Part shown: positions 16,085 to 23,244 of the stretch, piece by piece
Layout of the letters: every line of letters starts with the position of its first letter
Numbering within the stretch: the first letter of the stretch is position 1
Assembly (NCBI GenBank): GCA_015662595.1
Contig: DQTV01000074.1
Location: forward strand, 1-32,172
Origin: Ignisphaera aggregans
Lineage (GTDB): Archaea; Thermoproteota; Thermoprotei_A; Sulfolobales; Ignisphaeraceae
Reading direction: 5' to 3'
Length of the DNA stretch: 32,172 nucleotides
Translations under genes and position numbers: made by a program
Notes under the pieces: generated by a model
Told to the model about the DNA's origin: nothing
Databases searched by the model: none
The model's input: the letters and a program-made list of their open reading frames with translations, nothing else

Positions 16085-16372
16085 TCAGGTCTGAATTCTT
16101 GAAACGTATACAACATCCACGTTGTCTATATCTTCGATACTCTTTACAATATTCTCAAGCTCTTCTGTACCGCCCTCAAGCTCTTCTGGCATCAGGAAGT
16201 ATATCTCTAATGCACGGTAACCAAACGCAATATCTACGGGTTCCCACTTCACTATACTATACTTATCCTTTGGTAACCTCTCCTCAAGCTTCCTTACAAG
16301 CTCAGTAAAGTCGTTCACTATATCTTTGGGGTATGCCCGTATTACAGCTATGACTTTGCCACTCATCTCCAT
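16085..16372 (-). CDS. ef1b: translation elongation factor 1-beta
   Basis: aEF-1beta is the guanine-nucleotide exchange factor that recharges aEF-1alpha with GTP. The protein is about 95 residues with the family pattern GKVIAVIRAYPKDI, then EPVDIAFGYRALEIYFLMPEE, ending with the IDNVDVVYVSRI strand (archaeal ends are usually V-x-V-x-R). Starts at GTG 16375, ATG 16372 and ATG 16366 are all possible, and ATG 16372 or 16366 is best. It lies a few bases after the zinc-ribbon stop, a pairing conserved in many archaea. Confidence 0.9.
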   Translation of the reverse strand: MEMSGKVIAVIRAYPKDIVNDFTELVRKLEERLPKDKYSIVKWEPVDIAFGYRALEIYFLMPEELEGGTEELENIVKSIEDIDNVDVVYVSRIQT

Positions 16373-16378
16373 CACACT

Positions 16379-16591
16379 TTACGGCCCTTCAAATCCACAG
16401 TTAGGACACCTATAAGGCACGACCATCTTACGACATTTATAGCATCGCCATAGCACAACAGCTCCACAATTTGGACACGTAAGGGCGACCGCTTTTTCAC
16501 CCGGCACGATAGGCCTCTTACAACTTGAACAGAGTCTCACTGGAGCTGCCTCATGTATTGGAATCGACGAGTGTGTGGAGCTCAACACCAT
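16379..16591 (-). CDS. small zinc-ribbon protein (COG2888 / HVO_2753-like)
   Basis: This small protein of about 70 residues has four paired CXXC knuckles, CSSC...CPNC and CYKC...CPNC, forming two zinc sites. The family is almost always next to EF-1beta in archaea and is considered RNA-binding. The start is uncertain: the track uses GTG 16618, and ATG 16591 or the GTG directly after it fits the usual short N-terminus and the GGGTG just upstream. A shared TATA region (minus strand CTTTTAAGT near 16652-16660) lies between it and pth2. Confidence 0.82.
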   Translation of the reverse strand: MVLSSTHSSIPIHEAAPVRLCSSCKRPIVPGEKAVALTCPNCGAVVLWRCYKCRKMVVPYRCPNCGFEGP

Positions 16592-16694
16592 ACACCCAAA
16601 CTGTACTGATTTCAGCACAAGACTGAACCGCGCATACCCCCTACTACACAGGTGACTTAAAAGCTCATGTACTCAGAGGCTATCTGGATCAGCC

Positions 16695-17060
16695 ATGCAG
16701 CTACGTATTAAGCAGGTGATTGTTGTGCGAACAGATATCAAGATGAGTAAGGGGAAGCTTGCCGCACAGGTAGCTCATGCAGCAGTAGAAGCAGTTCTGA
16801 AATGTTTTGAGAAACCAGAGTGGTATCAGTGGCTCAAAGAATGGAGAGCACAAGGACAGAAGAAAGTGGTACTTAGAGCAGAATCCCTCGAACAGCTTCA
16901 ACAGTTACAGAAAAAGGCTGAGGAGCTCAACCTCCCAACAGCCTTAATCTGCGATGCAGGACTTACTGAGCTACCTCCAGGCACCATTACGACATTAGCT
17001 ATAGGGCCTGCTCCCTCAGAACTCATAGACAGGGTTACAGGGGAACTGAAAACTCTTTGA
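16695..17060 (+). CDS. pth2: peptidyl-tRNA hydrolase Pth2
   Basis: Pth2 releases tRNA from peptidyl-tRNA that has dropped off the ribosome. The family core is complete: [40 protein letters not shown], and the C-terminal [20 protein letters not shown] with the glycine-rich turn. It has 121 residues, standard length. The start ATG lies about 40 bases after a TATA-like CTTAAAAG. The TruD-family gene begins only 3 bases downstream of the stop, so they form one unit. Confidence 0.95.
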   Translation: MQLRIKQVIVVRTDIKMSKGKLAAQVAHAAVEAVLKCFEKPEWYQWLKEWRAQGQKKVVLRAESLEQLQQLQKKAEELNLPTALICDAGLTELPPGTITTLAIGPAPSELIDRVTGELKTL

Positions 17061-17063
17061 AGA

Positions 17064-18308
17064 GTGTTTCAAATGCATATCGACTACTCATTCATAACAT
17101 CCTCACCACTCGATATAATGACAGGTATGCTCGTCTACACCATCCCCTTCAGAGATCGTAGCTATATAGATATCGACCGTCCATACGGATTCGAAGTTTC
17201 GGAACGAGTACTCGGTTACGATACGAAATCCCTCTTCATAACATTGGTAACAACCTACATGCACAACCCCAAGCCTGAGTATGTACGATGTAGTTCGCCA
17301 ATGTACATCGTCAAGAAAGTTTCTATAGATACACTATCAATGTGTAGAACTTTATCAAAACTGCTTAACTGCGGTAAATGTCTATTTTTAGGATTGAAAG
17401 AAACTAACGCCATAGCGTACCAAGTGGTACTTCTCTACGGCTGTCCAAACATCGTTCCAGTATACATAAGGAATAGAGATTTAGAAGCAGTATTTTGGCA
17501 GTGCAATATAGAGCAGATCACTCATCATAGCAATAGATTTCATTTGATTGTACATGTGAGGAATATCGAGACGTTTGTTCATAGACTCAACAAGTTGAAA
17601 GCCTTGAAGAGGGTTCTTAATTTCTTTGGATACCAACGTTTTGGCTCTAGAAGACCCATATCGCATCTTATTGGTCGAGCGATAGTGAAACGTGATTGGG
17701 ATTCCGCTATACGCTTTCTATGCAATGAAGCGATGCCGTATGAAAATGTTAAGATCGTAACATTCAGAATCGCATGGGCGTATAATGCTAATCCCGATCC
17801 TAGCCTATTAACAATGTATCCAGAACGACGCGTATGCTCCTCTAATACATCCTCGTTGCGAGCCCTACAAACACTCTCCAGAGAGCTCTTAACGTTATAT
17901 GTTGACGCGTATCAATCCTATCTATTCAATCTAGCTCTGTCATGTACATGGATAACAAAGGTTAAAGACTTGGGATACGATTTAAATTCTTCAATTCAAG
18001 CATTATCAAAGATAACTATTCCATTGATTGGATACAAACGTCTTGCTATTAACGATAGTGTGGTAGAGTACTGTTATGAACGTGTACTAGATTCCGAAGA
18101 GGTGGATAGCGAGTTCTTCAACATAAACGAATTGAAAATAAGAGTTAGTGGTGGTTATAGAGCTGCCTTATTTGAGGTTCCCGATATACGGTATAGAATC
18201 CTAGACAGAGAAAAGCAAGTTTTAGTCCTTGAACTTGAGCTACCCCGCGGTGCATACGTAACGACGTTATTACGTGAGCTTGCTAAGAACCCTATCGACT
18301 TTACGTAG
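17064..18308 (+). CDS. truD: TruD-family tRNA pseudouridine synthase (aPus7) with altered catalytic motif
   Basis: The 414-residue protein aligns with archaeal TruD/Pus7, which isomerises U13 and, in some archaea, U35 of pre-tRNA-Tyr. Clear family blocks are NFFGYQRFGSRRPISHLIGRAIV, LYVDAYQSYLFNLAL and LPRGAYVTTLLREL. The catalytic motif, normally G-x-KD-x-x-A-x-T-x-Q, reads LGLKETNAIAYQ, so Glu113 stands where the nucleophilic Asp belongs and the Thr is Ala. The rest of the fold seems intact and unbroken. The GTG at 17064 and ATG at 17073 are both possible starts. I expect weak or no canonical activity; other roles such as RNA binding are possible. Confidence 0.85.
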   Translation: MFQMHIDYSFITSSPLDIMTGMLVYTIPFRDRSYIDIDRPYGFEVSERVLGYDTKSLFITLVTTYMHNPKPEYVRCSSPMYIVKKVSIDTLSMCRTLSKLLNCGKCLFLGLKETNAIAYQVVLLYGCPNIVPVYIRNRDLEAVFWQCNIEQITHHSNRFHLIVHVRNIETFVHRLNKLKALKRVLNFFGYQRFGSRRPISHLIGRAIVKRDWDSAIRFLCNEAMPYENVKIVTFRIAWAYNANPDPSLLTMYPERRVCSSNTSSLRALQTLSRELLTLYVDAYQSYLFNLALSCTWITKVKDLGYDLNSSIQALSKITIPLIGYKRLAINDSVVEYCYERVLDSEEVDSEFFNINELKIRVSGGYRAALFEVPDIRYRILDREKQVLVLELELPRGAYVTTLLRELAKNPIDFT

Positions 18309-18361
18309 TCCGACGCGGAGCTGTTATCAGTAGACATCCTAGTACTCAACATCCTAGCCTA

Positions 18362-19669
18362 TCATGGTACTAAACGCTTTTTGTCTCTTGGAAACAGCGT
18401 TACTTCTTTAACATTGCTTCTGCCTGTCAACATCAACATGAATCTAGATAACCCTAGACCCCAACCCGCATGAGGAGGCATACCGTAGTCAAACCATTTT
18501 ATGAAGAACTCGAAGTTCTCAGGATTTAGACCACGCTCCTTTAATGACCTTATTATTGCGTCCTTTCTATACAAACGTGAACTTCCTGAAGCTAGTTCTA
18601 AGTGCCGCCACACAAGATCAAAACTCTCACTAAGCTCAGGTTCTTCATCCTTTGGTTTAGTGTAGAATGGTCGTAGTTTAGTGGGAAAATCAATTATGAA
18701 GTATAACGGAGATTGAATTAGTGTGGATAGCACTCTCAATTCCGGTGTTCCTAAATCGTCTCCAAACGTAATAGCCAAACCTTGCTGTCGAAGCTTGTCT
18801 ATCGCTTCTTTATATGTTATACGTGGTAAGGGTAGAGAGATTGATGGTGGTTTATAGTTCAGGATTAGTAAGTCGTCTGCGTTTTCCTGATTGACAGCTT
18901 TCAAAACTTCGTATATCATCTCCTCTAGTATCGTCATGACATCGTTGTAATCCATAAATGCTGCCTCAATATCAACGCTTATGAACTCTGAAAGGTGATA
19001 GGGGGTATCACTCTCCTCAGCCCTCCACGCAGGCCCTATCTCAAATACTCGCTCTAACGATGCAGCAAGCAGCTCTTTATACAGCTGTGGACTCTGCGCA
19101 AGAAACGCTTCGCGACCAAAGTATATCACTGGGAACAGATTGGCTCCGCCCTCAGTAGCTGCAGCGATAATCTTCGGAGTAAAGACCTCAACAAATCCTT
19201 GTGAGCGCAGGTACTCCCTTATCACACGCAGAACCGTATTCATTATCCTCACGATTGCTTGCATTTCCTTTCTCCTGAGATCAAGCACTCGCTCACGTAG
19301 TCTTGTGTCTAGATCTGCAGATACCTTTCCACTAACATCTAGTGGTAGAGGCTTCTTCGCTAAGTTCAAAATCTTTATAGTGGTTGGTATTATCTCTACA
19401 CCTCGTGGCGCTCTTGGATCCGCTTTTACCTTACCATAGACCATTATTACACTCTCAAGCGTAAGTTGCTCCACTACTTCAAGAAGCTCCTTATCAGCCT
19501 CGCCCCGAGATATTGTTATTTGGATAGTACCACTACCATCACGAAGTATTATGAACTTCTTTCCTCCTAAATCTCGAATTTGGTGTACCCATCCAGACAC
19601 CACTACTTCACATCCGTGCATCGAAGGCGTTATCTCACTACATCGATGCGATTTGTATTTGGTCTTCAT
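18362..19669 (-). CDS. aspS: aspartyl-tRNA synthetase, predicted non-discriminating
   Basis: This class IIb synthetase charges tRNA-Asp and, as predicted here, also tRNA-Asn. An OB-fold anticodon domain ([13 protein letters not shown]) is followed by class II motifs: [18 protein letters not shown] (motif 2 region) and [15 protein letters not shown] (motif 3). It has 435 residues. Residue His29 (where discriminating archaeal enzymes have Trp) and Pro88 (where they have Lys) are both of the non-discriminating type. The track's TTG 19690 is less likely than ATG 19669, which has AGGTG 5 bases upstream. A TATA (minus strand CTTTAAAAG, 19713-19721) and a 6-bp inverted repeat lie in front. Confidence 0.95.
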   Translation of the reverse strand: MKTKYKSHRCSEITPSMHGCEVVVSGWVHQIRDLGGKKFIILRDGSGTIQITISRGEADKELLEVVEQLTLESVIMVYGKVKADPRAPRGVEIIPTTIKILNLAKKPLPLDVSGKVSADLDTRLRERVLDLRRKEMQAIVRIMNTVLRVIREYLRSQGFVEVFTPKIIAAATEGGANLFPVIYFGREAFLAQSPQLYKELLAASLERVFEIGPAWRAEESDTPYHLSEFISVDIEAAFMDYNDVMTILEEMIYEVLKAVNQENADDLLILNYKPPSISLPLPRITYKEAIDKLRQQGLAITFGDDLGTPELRVLSTLIQSPLYFIIDFPTKLRPFYTKPKDEEPELSESFDLVWRHLELASGSSRLYRKDAIIRSLKERGLNPENFEFFIKWFDYGMPPHAGWGLGLSRFMLMLTGRSNVKEVTLFPRDKKRLVP

Positions 19670-19691
19670 CGTTACACCTAAACCAATCAAG

Positions 19692-19707
19692 CTCTAAACT
19701 ATTAGAG
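19692..19707. repeat. 6-bp inverted repeat at the aspS transcription start
   Basis: CTCTAA-ACTA-TTAGAG lies just downstream of the aspS TATA box and covers the expected start site near 19692. It could be an operator or the first hairpin of the leader. It is short enough to be chance. Confidence 0.3.
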
Positions 19708-19781
19708 TAGCTTTACAAAGTCTTTTAAAGTATTCGAGCATATACACAGTATTACTAGGTCTTCACATCTTCTATCCTATT

Positions 19782-20294
19782 TCATACTAGTTTTATTCTG
19801 AAAATCGCATTGAATATCATGTTTAGTAACTTCTCTAACTCATCGATTGGAATGGGCAGGAAACGTGCATCATATCTGGAAATTCTTACCACATACTGCA
19901 CAGTTCCATCAGGAGACCATACAGTGTTCACGCCCTGAATCCTTGCTGGCGACAGTATCTGCGCAATAACCATTTTCATATCGTTAAGCCTTCTAACTGC
20001 TCTAACCTTCATATTTAACCGTTCTCCGAGAACTCGAGCCAACCTCACTAAAGCTTGCGGAGCGACGTCATTGAGCACATCTATCATCAACACTAGAAAA
20101 TTGTTAACCATATAACTCTTGATGTATGTGGCATCTCTCAAAAATCTAAATGCTGGATCCCGCTCCTCAAGCTCTATTAAGTGTCTGATCACCTCAACCT
20201 CGTACTTTTGCACTTGTCCACTCTCAACCAGATGTCTACAGCGAGGACATAAGACACCACTCTTAACACATATGTAGTCTAGCGGGATTTTCAT
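19782..20294 (-). CDS. conserved archaeal protein with CPRC knuckle and NusA-like KH half
   Basis: This 170-residue protein opens with MKIPLDYICVKSGVLCPRC, one Cys knuckle plus an earlier Cys, followed by a helical middle. In the second half LGERLNMKVRAVRRL then QILSPARIQGVNTVWSPDG resembles a KH domain as seen in archaeal NusA. The family is conserved in Crenarchaeota and has been annotated as a transcription elongation factor-like protein, but I cannot confirm a function. ATG 20294 has GAGGT upstream and a better start than the track's 20324. It lies upstream of aspS on the same strand and is divergent from L40e. Confidence 0.65.
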   Translation of the reverse strand: MKIPLDYICVKSGVLCPRCRHLVESGQVQKYEVEVIRHLIELEERDPAFRFLRDATYIKSYMVNNFLVLMIDVLNDVAPQALVRLARVLGERLNMKVRAVRRLNDMKMVIAQILSPARIQGVNTVWSPDGTVQYVVRISRYDARFLPIPIDELEKLLNMIFNAIFRIKLV

Positions 20295-20450
20295 TGCCAG
20301 CACTACCTCGAAATACCTAGTCAACCTCTTTAGGATAGGGTTCTGGACTCATTTATAAGCTACATAGACTTATACGACGCAATCTTACTTATAAGTCTGG
20401 CTTTCAGAAGTACCGCGATAGACAAGAAACCCGCATACTGGGGATGTACA

Positions 20451-20615
20451 ATGGCAGCGCTTGACCCAGAGCTCATGAAAATTGTCGAGAACCGCGTACT
20501 GAATAAGAAGGTCTGTCGAAAATGCGGAGCTTTAAATCCGCCTTCAGCAACCCGCTGCAGAAGATGTCGTAGTGATAACCTTAGACCTAAGAAGAAGGTC
20601 GTCATGAAGAAGTAA
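20451..20615 (+). CDS. rpl40e: 50S ribosomal protein L40e (too short for the ORF track)
   Basis: The translation is 54 residues, opening [20 protein letters not shown], then [19 protein letters not shown] and a lysine-rich end ([11 protein letters not shown]). That is the archaeal L40e zinc-finger protein, with CX2C...CX2C ligands; the eukaryotic form is fused to ubiquitin, the archaeal one is not. GGGATG just precedes the ATG. A plus-strand TATA (CTTATAAG, about 20389-20396) sits some 60 bases upstream. The nucleotidyltransferase-like gene follows within 23 bases. Confidence 0.95.
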   Translation: MAALDPELMKIVENRVLNKKVCRKCGALNPPSATRCRRCRSDNLRPKKKVVMKK

Positions 20616-20637
20616 ACACAGTAGTGAGGTGTGAACT

Positions 20638-21207
20638 CTGAAATACAAACTTACGCATCTCGTAAAGGTATTGGATCTACTAAGAAAGGAAGGAATTGAC
20701 GGTATCATTATTGGCAATACATGTATATACCTAGCACTCCGTCAAAGCGATATAGAGGATGATATAGATCTCTTCGTAACATCCTTTAGTCCACTCATTG
20801 AGGAAGAGCGAGTTAGAGCGATAGCATTACAGCGAGGGTGGCGCGTAGGGCTCACAGAGTTGGGAACACCATCTCTTATACTAAACATCGATGGCATAGA
20901 GATACGCGTTGAACTTTATGAGAACATCCACGACTTCTACATACCTATAGAAGCTTTAGAGCTCTGTCGTAGAAAGCTTTCGTTATCGGGGATAGACATA
21001 GTATTCATAGCCCCAGAATGCTGGGCTGTTTTCAAAGCTAAGAGAGGTTCTAGTCAGGACATGTACGCACTCTCTAAACTGTACGAACTTTACCAGCTAG
21101 GTGAATTACAGCTAGATTTAGTGTTGATGAAGAAGATCGCTCAATTCTATGAAGATGAAGCACAGTATATTCTCGACAGATTACAATCTGTAGGATTTAA
21201 ACTTTGA
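20638..21207 (+). CDS. nucleotidyltransferase-fold protein, possible CTG start
   Basis: This protein of about 190 residues has a nucleotidyltransferase-like core: GIIIGNTCIYLALRQSDIEDDIDLFV (G-x-x-x-A/I plus the DxD) followed by strands and a helix SPLIEEERVRAIAL, with a helical C-terminal domain. The second-domain strand ELYENIHDFYIPIEA keeps an acidic residue. Substrate and partners are unknown. It could be a minimal nucleotidyltransferase without an antitoxin partner nearby. The track starts at TTG 20671. A GAGGTG is placed 6 bases before an in-frame CTG at 20638, which would restore an N-terminal helix (KYKLTHLVKVLDLLRKEG). No ATG, GTG or TTG is at that spacing. The gene follows L40e by 22 bases. 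Confidence 0.75.
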   Translation: MKYKLTHLVKVLDLLRKEGIDGIIIGNTCIYLALRQSDIEDDIDLFVTSFSPLIEEERVRAIALQRGWRVGLTELGTPSLILNIDGIEIRVELYENIHDFYIPIEALELCRRKLSLSGIDIVFIAPECWAVFKAKRGSSQDMYALSKLYELYQLGELQLDLVLMKKIAQFYEDEAQYILDRLQSVGFKL

Positions 21208-21265
21208 GCTTTTCAGCATGATAATTCGATATGTTAGAACCACGAAGTCAGCAAAACAATTCCTA

Positions 21266-21327
21266 TTAATGACGCGTGTTATACGTCAAGAGCCAGATTC
21301 CTTAATACATATCGTCATTAAACACGC
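21266..21327. other. crossing complementary segments (possible pseudoknot) in a convergent gap
   Basis: TTAATGACG (21266-21274) is complementary to CGTCATTAA (21313-21321), and GCGTGTT (21274-21280) to AACACGC (21321-21327). The order A, B, A', B' is crossing, which gives an H-type pseudoknot. A simpler hairpin GACG...CGTC (21271-21287) competes. The gap (21208-21351) lies between the ends of two convergent genes, so it belongs to the 3' regions of both messages. No C/D boxes of good quality are present. Confidence 0.4.
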
Positions 21328-21351
21328 TATGTGGTAAATAGTCATCGCAGT

Positions 21352-22713
21352 TTATGTACAGATCTTCTCTAAGAGTGCATAGAAGAATCCGGTAGTATCG
21401 TGTTTATGAGGCCAAGCACGAAGCGTGCCTGGTATCATTCCTTCGGAATACGGGCCTTCAATCTTGACTAGACGAATACTATGCTTAAACTCCCTAAGTG
21501 CCCATAAGATCACTTCTTCACCCTCTTCCGGCAACACACTACATACACAGTAGAGGAGTTTACCGCCGCATTTCAATAACTCAATACCTTCTCTCAAAAG
21601 CGCTTTCTGTAGCTCCACTAGTTTCGATAGCCTTTCCACATCTACTCTCCACCTCGCCTCGCCATGCTTTGCAAGAGCGCCCGTAGAAGAGCATGGAGGG
21701 TCAAGCAAGACTTTATCAGCTATGTTTCTTCCAAGCATCTCACTAGCCTTGGTCGCATCACCCTGTACTACCTCCGCAATATCTATACCAGCCCGCTTAA
21801 GCAAGGCCTTTAGGTAGAGAGCTCGATCCTTATAAAGCTCTATAGCTATTATCAGACCTTTGTTCCTCATTAGCTCCCCCATATGCTCTGTCTTCCCTCC
21901 CGGAGCCGCACACATATCAACAACGACCTCGCCAGGCTTCGGATCAAGGATTAGTGCTGCAAGCGCGCTAGAGTCGTCTTGCGGAATTACATCTCCTCTA
22001 CGTAGCAAATCGAAGTTCTCGTAGTTTAGCCTACCCCTATACTTAATAACACAGGGAACGTATGGGCTTATCCAAGCATTCACGCCAAGCGCATTGAGCT
22101 CTTTAAGGACTTGGTGTACGTCAACATTCCGTAAACTATTGACTCTCAAACCTAAGCTAGGAATCCTGTTTATCGCTTGCAAGAATTGCTCAGCCTCCTC
22201 ACGTCCAAGCATCGAAATGAGCTTCTTTATTAGCCAGCTGGAAACAGAGTACTTAAGCTCGAGGACTTCCTCAACGCCTTTGGGCTCGTACTTCAACGCC
22301 TTGCTCTCTAACTTCCTTAACAGTTCGCGCGTACGCCATGCAGCTTCGTTGCCGCTACGCTCTGCCACCACTATGGGCCCATACACCTTCAATGCTCGTC
22401 TAAATGAACCCTCCCTCACTTCGCTGAAAATCCGTGAGTAGATGTATACTCTGAGAAGCCACCTGCTATACGGATCTAAACTATCAACATCGATACCCTG
22501 ATTCCTTAGCACCTTATCGACTAACCCTAGCTTTCTATTGAGTTTATACATAACAGCCGTTAGCACCCTATCGAGATCTGTACCCAGAATACCATAACGA
22601 CGAAATACCTCACGTTTGGCAACCTGACTTGGCTTAAACTTCTCGCCCTCCACTAACGCATCGAGAAGCGCTTTGATACTCAGCTCATCGAAATGCAATG
22701 AGTGAACACCCAT
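21352..22713 (-). CDS. RNA cytosine-C5 methyltransferase, NOL1/NOP2/Sun family
   Basis: This 453-residue SAM-dependent enzyme makes m5C in rRNA or tRNA. The N-terminal 190 residues look like a NusB-like/RsmB-type helical domain, followed by the methyltransferase core. The SAM-binding motif is VVDMCAAPGGKTEH. The catalytic pair is PPCSSTGALAKHGEARWR (motif IV Cys) and LLYCVCSVLPEEGEEV (motif VI Cys). The C-terminal WPHKHDTTGFFYALL is typical. The substrate cannot be read from sequence. It begins 22 bases downstream of the tRNA-Val(GAC) on the same strand with no clear promoter between, so it may be read through from the tRNA transcript. Confidence 0.92.
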   Translation of the reverse strand: MGVHSLHFDELSIKALLDALVEGEKFKPSQVAKREVFRRYGILGTDLDRVLTAVMYKLNRKLGLVDKVLRNQGIDVDSLDPYSRWLLRVYIYSRIFSEVREGSFRRALKVYGPIVVAERSGNEAAWRTRELLRKLESKALKYEPKGVEEVLELKYSVSSWLIKKLISMLGREEAEQFLQAINRIPSLGLRVNSLRNVDVHQVLKELNALGVNAWISPYVPCVIKYRGRLNYENFDLLRRGDVIPQDDSSALAALILDPKPGEVVVDMCAAPGGKTEHMGELMRNKGLIIAIELYKDRALYLKALLKRAGIDIAEVVQGDATKASEMLGRNIADKVLLDPPCSSTGALAKHGEARWRVDVERLSKLVELQKALLREGIELLKCGGKLLYCVCSVLPEEGEEVILWALREFKHSIRLVKIEGPYSEGMIPGTLRAWPHKHDTTGFFYALLEKICT

Positions 22714-22735
22714 CAGACTGACTATGTGTAGAAAG

Positions 22736-22809
22736 TGGGCCCGCGGGGATTTGAACCCCGGACCTCCGCCTCGTCAGGGCGGCGTCCTACCGGGCTAGAC
22801 GACGGGCCC
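22736..22809 (-). tRNA. tRNA-Val(GAC)
   Basis: The minus strand folds as GGGCCCG / CGGGCCC acceptor, D arm, anticodon stem CCGCC with loop CTGACGA giving anticodon GAC, and T arm with TTCAAAT. A73 follows, with no genomic CCA. It is 74 nt, without intron. The sequence is identical to the tRNA at 30919-30992 except for the wobble base (G here, C there). A TATA-like stretch about 40 bases upstream suggests a leader of roughly 16-20 nt. Confidence 0.97.
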
Positions 22810-22914
22810 TGGCCTATCCCCGACTGAATCTTTGGAGATGCGCGAGGTTATTAAGTTTAAGGTGTTAAGTGAGGCATGGAGAACGTTGAAGCAAGACGCT
22901 GACATAAATTATGG

Positions 22915-23013
22915 AGCCGGGGCCGGGATTCGAACCCGGGATTAACGGGTCTCTAACGGGCGGAGCCGGAAGCCACTGCAGCCCGCCGCCTTAGACCGCT
23001 CGGCCACCCCGGC
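22915..23013 (-). tRNA. tRNA-Cys(GCA) with 25-nt intron
   Basis: The acceptor is GCCGGGG / CCCCGGC. Anticodon stem GCGGG pairs with CCCGT after removal of the intron, giving loop CT-GCA-GA, a 5-base variable loop TAATC and T stem CCGGG/CCCGG. The discriminator is U73, the Cys identity base, and a genomic CCA (22912-22914) follows. Without removing the intron the variable region would be wrongly read as a class II long arm. The 74-nt mature form is normal. Confidence 0.93.
22951..22975 (-). other. intron of tRNA-Cys, after position 37
   Basis: The 25-nt segment reads TGGCTTCCGGCTCCGCCCGTTAGAG on the minus strand. Bases 32-34 (CTG) can pair with the intron 3' part (TAG, one wobble), leaving AG|A as the 3' bulge and AG|T as the 5' bulge, cut in the canonical manner. 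The central helix is shorter than the ideal 4 bp, so it is a relaxed bulge-helix-bulge. Confidence 0.8.
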
Positions 23014-23112
23014 CCCTCCCTTGCTGTATCGGTATGATGGAGTAGCGTAATAAGGTTTACCGAGCTTCAGCTACGTCTAAAGGTTTACGTAGTGTGTAGA
23101 AGCGTGGAATGG

Positions 23113-23199
23113 TGCCGCCGGGGGGATTTGAACCCCCGACCTCCCGGTGTCTGCGTTAACGTCTTCAGCCGGGCGCTCTCCCTGCTGAGCTACGGCGGC
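23113..23199 (-). tRNA. tRNA-Phe(GAA) with 14-nt intron
   Basis: The acceptor GCCGCCG / CGGCGGC and anticodon stem CCCGG/CCGGG surround the loop CT-GAA-GA once 14 bases are removed. The variable loop is AGGTC and the T arm GGGGG-TTCAAAT-CCCCC. A73 and an encoded CCA (23110-23112) follow. The mature length is 73 nt. A minus-strand TATA-like CTTTATTT (about 23225-23232) lies about 26 bases before the expected start, so the leader is nearly absent. Confidence 0.95.
23149..23162 (-). other. intron of tRNA-Phe, after position 37
   Basis: ACGTTAACGCAGAC on the minus strand. Positions 32-34 (CTG) pair with intron bases CAG, leaving AC|A as the 3' bulge. The intron's own CG-TTAA-CG forms a tiny hairpin. 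A 3-bp central helix and 4-nt 5' bulge make it a relaxed splice motif, and 14 nt is near the lower size limit for archaeal introns. Confidence 0.8.
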
Positions 23200-23244
23200 C
23201 CATAAAGCGAGGTTCTACACCGGGAAATAAAGCTTTGTTGATCA

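Noticed and set aside
20671-21207. Toxin-antitoxin system based on the nucleotidyltransferase-like fold
   Set aside because: No HEPN or other partner gene is adjacent; the neighbour is ribosomal protein L40e.
22936-22980. Reading the tRNA-Cys as a Leu/Ser tRNA with a long variable arm
   Set aside because: Removing a 25-base intron gives a clean class I tRNA with anticodon GCA and discriminator U73.
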